From NCBI GenBank assembly GCA_021740025.1, contig JAIPAN010000019.1:1-10344 (forward strand): 10,344 nt of DNA, given 5' to 3'. Below the pieces are notes generated by a model. The model made no database searches and was not told the DNA's origin. It saw only the letters and a program-made list of their open reading frames with translations. Both the position numbers and the translations under genes were made by a program. Source of the DNA: Sphingobacteriaceae bacterium. GTDB taxonomy: Bacteria > Bacteroidota > Bacteroidia > Sphingobacteriales > Sphingobacteriaceae. The first letter of the stretch is position 1. Each line of letters starts with the position of its first letter. This document shows positions 8,411 to 10,344 of the stretch, piece by piece.

Positions 8411-8466
8411 TCCACTTTTTACCACTATCTCCCACAAAAAAGTTTTCCACATTTTATTTTTCCCAC
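8411..8466 (-). promoter_or_regulatory. Probable MraZ operator: array of GTGG boxes upstream of mraZ
   Basis: Five GTGG boxes lie in one orientation on the minus strand, with cores at 8463-8466 (GTGGGA), 8447-8450 (GTGGAA), 8432-8435 (GTGGGA), 8422-8425 (GTGGTA) and 8412-8415 (GTGGAG). The three nearest mraZ are spaced exactly 10 bp apart; the outer steps are 15 and 16 bp. MraZ is known to bind direct repeats of a TGGG/GTGG-type sequence about one helical turn apart in front of its own operon. The array begins about 45 nt upstream of the mraZ start and lies between the pgk terminator and mraZ. That it is an operator is inferred from spacing, orientation and position. I could not place a convincing Bacteroidota promoter (-33 TTTG / -7 TAnnTTTG) within it. 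Confidence 0.72.
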
Positions 8467-8474
8467 TTTGACAT

Positions 8475-8510
8475 AAAAAAACCCGCTCAGGTAGTACCTG
8501 AGCGGGTTTT
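8475..8510 (-). terminator. Intrinsic terminator of the gap-pgk transcription unit
   Basis: A near-perfect palindrome occupies 8481-8507: ACCCGCTCAGGT pairs with ACCTGAGCGGGT around a 3-nt loop, giving a 12-bp, GC-rich stem. On the minus strand it ends in a run of seven T (8481-8475) and is preceded by AAAA, so it fits a strong rho-independent terminator 27 nt after the pgk stop. Four T on the plus-strand side could give weak activity in the other direction, but no plus-strand gene points at it. It insulates the dcw operon from glycolytic transcription. Confidence 0.9.
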
Positions 8511-8534
8511 AATCTGGTGGGAAAATTTTTCGAG

Positions 8535-9725
8535 CTAGCTATTAATTGCCTTCACGCCTGGCAATTCCTTACCTTCCATATATTCTAAAAGAGCGCCGCC
8601 ACCTGTAGAAACGTAGCTTACCTGTTCAGTTAACTTAAATTTAGAAACAGCTGCCGCGGAATCGCCGCCGCCAATTAAAGAAAAAGCACCAGCTTGGGTA
8701 GCTTCTACAACCGCTAGGGCAACAGATTTCGTTCCTTTCTCAAACGATTCGAATTCAAAAACACCCATTGGGCCGTTCCAAAGCAAGGTTTTTGAGTGCT
8801 TAATTACATCGGCAAAATTCTCGGCCGTTTTCGGACCAATATCTAAGCCCATCCAATCGGTAGGAATTGCAGCAGTTTCACATACTTGAGTAGCGGCTTC
8901 GTTTGAAAAGGCATCAGCTACCAAGGTATCTATTGGCAAATGAATTTTAACGCCTTTTTCTGCGGCCTTTTTCAAAAGCGAATTGGCCAAATCCAATTTA
9001 TCGTCTTCGCAAATGGAGGTACCGATTTGGCCACCTTGTGCTTTAACAAAGGTATAGGCCATGCCTCCGCCAATAATCAGGTTATCTACTTTGGTAAGTA
9101 GTTGCTCTATTAATAAAATTTTATCTGACACTTTTGCACCACCCATAATGGCCGTAAACGGACGCTCCGGGTGATTTAACACTTTTTCTGCATTTTCTAA
9201 CTCAGCAGCCATGAGGTAGCCGAAATATTTTGCTTGCGGGAAAAACTGTGCAATAATAGCGGTTGAAGCATGGGCACGGTGTGCGGTACCAAAGGCATCG
9301 TTCACGTATACATCGCCCAAAGCGGCTAATTTTTCAGCGAAGGCCACATCTCCTTTTTCTTCTTCTTTGTAAAAACGAAGGTTTTCTAAAAGCAATACTT
9401 GCCCTGGCTGTAGTTTTGCAGCCTGTACTACTGCAGAAACGCCAATGCAATCGTCGGCAAATGCTACCGGACGATTTAACACCTTAGCTAAATAAGTTAC
9501 AATATGTTTGAGTGAATATTTATCGGTAGGGCCATCTTTGGGTCTGCCTAAATGCGACATGAGTATGACCGAAGCACCGTCATTTAAAATTTTAGTAATG
9601 GTGGGCAAGGCACCTTGAATGCGATTATCATCTGTTATTTCGAAATTTTCATCAAGAGGCACATTAAAGTCTACTCGAATGAGAACTTTCTTTCCTGAAA
9701 AATTAATGAAGTCTACTGTTTTCAT
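8535..9725 (-). CDS. pgk: Phosphoglycerate kinase
   Basis: This cytoplasmic glycolytic enzyme transfers phosphate from 1,3-bisphosphoglycerate to ADP, forming ATP and 3-phosphoglycerate. Its 396 residues match the usual bacterial length. The N-terminal substrate domain contains RVDFNVP (17-23), SHLGRP (57-62), ENLRF (114-118) and [13 protein letters not shown] (142-154). The C-terminal nucleotide domain contains GGAKVSDK (195-202), GGGMAYTF (219-226), WNGPMGVFE (316-324), GGGDSAAA (352-359) and STGGGA (373-378). All catalytic signatures are present. The start follows the upstream acetyltransferase gene by 27 nt in an AT-rich spacer without a Shine-Dalgarno. A strong terminator follows, so pgk ends its transcription unit. 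It works directly after the gap product encoded just upstream. Confidence 0.98.
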   Translation of the reverse strand: MKTVDFINFSGKKVLIRVDFNVPLDENFEITDDNRIQGALPTITKILNDGASVILMSHLGRPKDGPTDKYSLKHIVTYLAKVLNRPVAFADDCIGVSAVVQAAKLQPGQVLLLENLRFYKEEEKGDVAFAEKLAALGDVYVNDAFGTAHRAHASTAIIAQFFPQAKYFGYLMAAELENAEKVLNHPERPFTAIMGGAKVSDKILLIEQLLTKVDNLIIGGGMAYTFVKAQGGQIGTSICEDDKLDLANSLLKKAAEKGVKIHLPIDTLVADAFSNEAATQVCETAAIPTDWMGLDIGPKTAENFADVIKHSKTLLWNGPMGVFEFESFEKGTKSVALAVVEATQAGAFSLIGGGDSAAAVSKFKLTEQVSYVSTGGGALLEYMEGKELPGVKAINS

Positions 9726-9752
9726 GTATATTTTATTAGGGCGCTAAATTAG

Positions 9753-10196
9753 TTATTTTATTGATTTTAAGGACAAATACATAGCTTTATGTGGACCAAT
9801 GCCGGGTATATCGAAGCTTTCGGAGATAAAAGTGAAGCCCAGGTTTTGATAAAAGGGAAAGGCAGCTTCGCGGGCATTGCACCAAATATACTCTACGCCC
9901 TTTTGCTGTAAATGGGCCAAAGCAAAAAGAACCAATTGCGATCCTAAACCTTTACTTTGATACTTAGGATAAGTAGCCATGCCTCTTAATTGATAGCCCC
10001 TACCTTGATATCCTTCACGTGCTTGAGGCAAAAAACTGGCTACACAAACTACCTGCTCATTTTGCTCTGCTCCTACATGAAATGAATCGGGATCGTTATC
10101 GCCAACAAAAACACAATCTTGCGGTGCTCTTTGGCCATTTCGTAAAACGGCAGCCCGCAGGGGCAATACTTGTTCTGGTTGAATAAAATGAATCAT
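9753..10196 (-). CDS. GNAT-family N-acetyltransferase of unknown substrate
   Basis: This 147-residue protein has the GNAT fold signature. Strands around RGYQLRGMAT (66-75) lead into the acetyl-CoA pyrophosphate-binding loop QSKGLGS at 80-86 (Q..G.G pattern) and the following helix. FPFYQNLGF (113-121) is the family's C-terminal 'FY...GF' motif. The ending, with PGIGPHKAMYLSL, resembles small ElaA/YjcF-like acetyltransferases, but the substrate cannot be predicted. It starts 4 nt after the gap stop and ends 27 nt before pgk, so it is probably co-transcribed with both. Nothing suggests truncation. Whether its place between two glycolytic genes is functional or accidental cannot be decided from sequence. 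Confidence 0.85.
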   Translation of the reverse strand: MIHFIQPEQVLPLRAAVLRNGQRAPQDCVFVGDNDPDSFHVGAEQNEQVVCVASFLPQAREGYQGRGYQLRGMATYPKYQSKGLGSQLVLFALAHLQQKGVEYIWCNAREAAFPFYQNLGFTFISESFDIPGIGPHKAMYLSLKSIK

Positions 10197-10200
10197 AGCG

Positions 10201-10344
<144 letters not shown>

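Noticed and set aside
8517..8522. Additional GTGGGA on the plus strand (and GTGGT at 8377-8381) as further MraZ boxes
   Set aside because: Both are in the opposite orientation and out of phase with the array. The first lies on the far side of the terminator and the second only about 10 nt before the mraZ start, so chance occurrence is more likely.
9726..9752. Separate pgk promoter in the spacer after the acetyltransferase gene
   Set aside because: The 27-nt spacer is AT-rich and contains TAATTTAG, similar to a -7 box, but there is no -33 partner and the distance to the start would be very short.

Overview
This window is a stretch of core bacterial chromosome. It holds the first part of a dcw (division and cell wall) cluster and, upstream of it, the end of a small glycolytic gene group. 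Every gene lies on the minus strand, so transcription runs from the high coordinates to the low ones. The gene order, the moderately AT-rich DNA, the long MraY with a large extracytoplasmic insertion, the FtsI ending in a PASTA domain, the divergent FtsL-like protein and the near absence of Shine-Dalgarno sequences all point to a member of the Bacteroidota. The genus cannot be named from the sequence alone.

In transcription order, the right part (10344 to 8475) contains the C-terminus of glyceraldehyde-3-phosphate dehydrogenase (gap), a GNAT-family acetyltransferase gene and phosphoglycerate kinase (pgk). A strong intrinsic terminator follows. Gap and Pgk catalyse consecutive glycolytic steps. 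The acetyltransferase between them is close enough to be co-transcribed.

The short gap 8367-8534 separates the two groups. It holds the pgk terminator and, just upstream of mraZ, a set of same-orientation GTGG boxes. Three of these are exactly 10 bp apart, which is the geometry described for MraZ operators.

The left part (8366 to 1) reads mraZ - rsmH - ftsL-like - ftsI - murE - mraY - murD - ftsW (cut by the window edge). The genes overlap or nearly touch at every junction, so this is one operon with probable translational coupling. MurE and MurD build the UDP-MurNAc-peptide (MurE probably adds meso-diaminopimelate). MraY attaches the precursor to the lipid carrier. FtsW and FtsI polymerise and crosslink septal peptidoglycan, and the FtsL-like protein is the probable small divisome partner. 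MraZ regulates the cluster and RsmH methylates 16S rRNA.

Two start sites should be set shorter than the longest open frames: mraZ at 8366 and rsmH at 7906. I found no mobile element, CRISPR array, RNA gene, defence system or new multi-gene system. The most useful observations are the mraZ operator array and an isolated, very strong Shine-Dalgarno sequence in front of rsmH.
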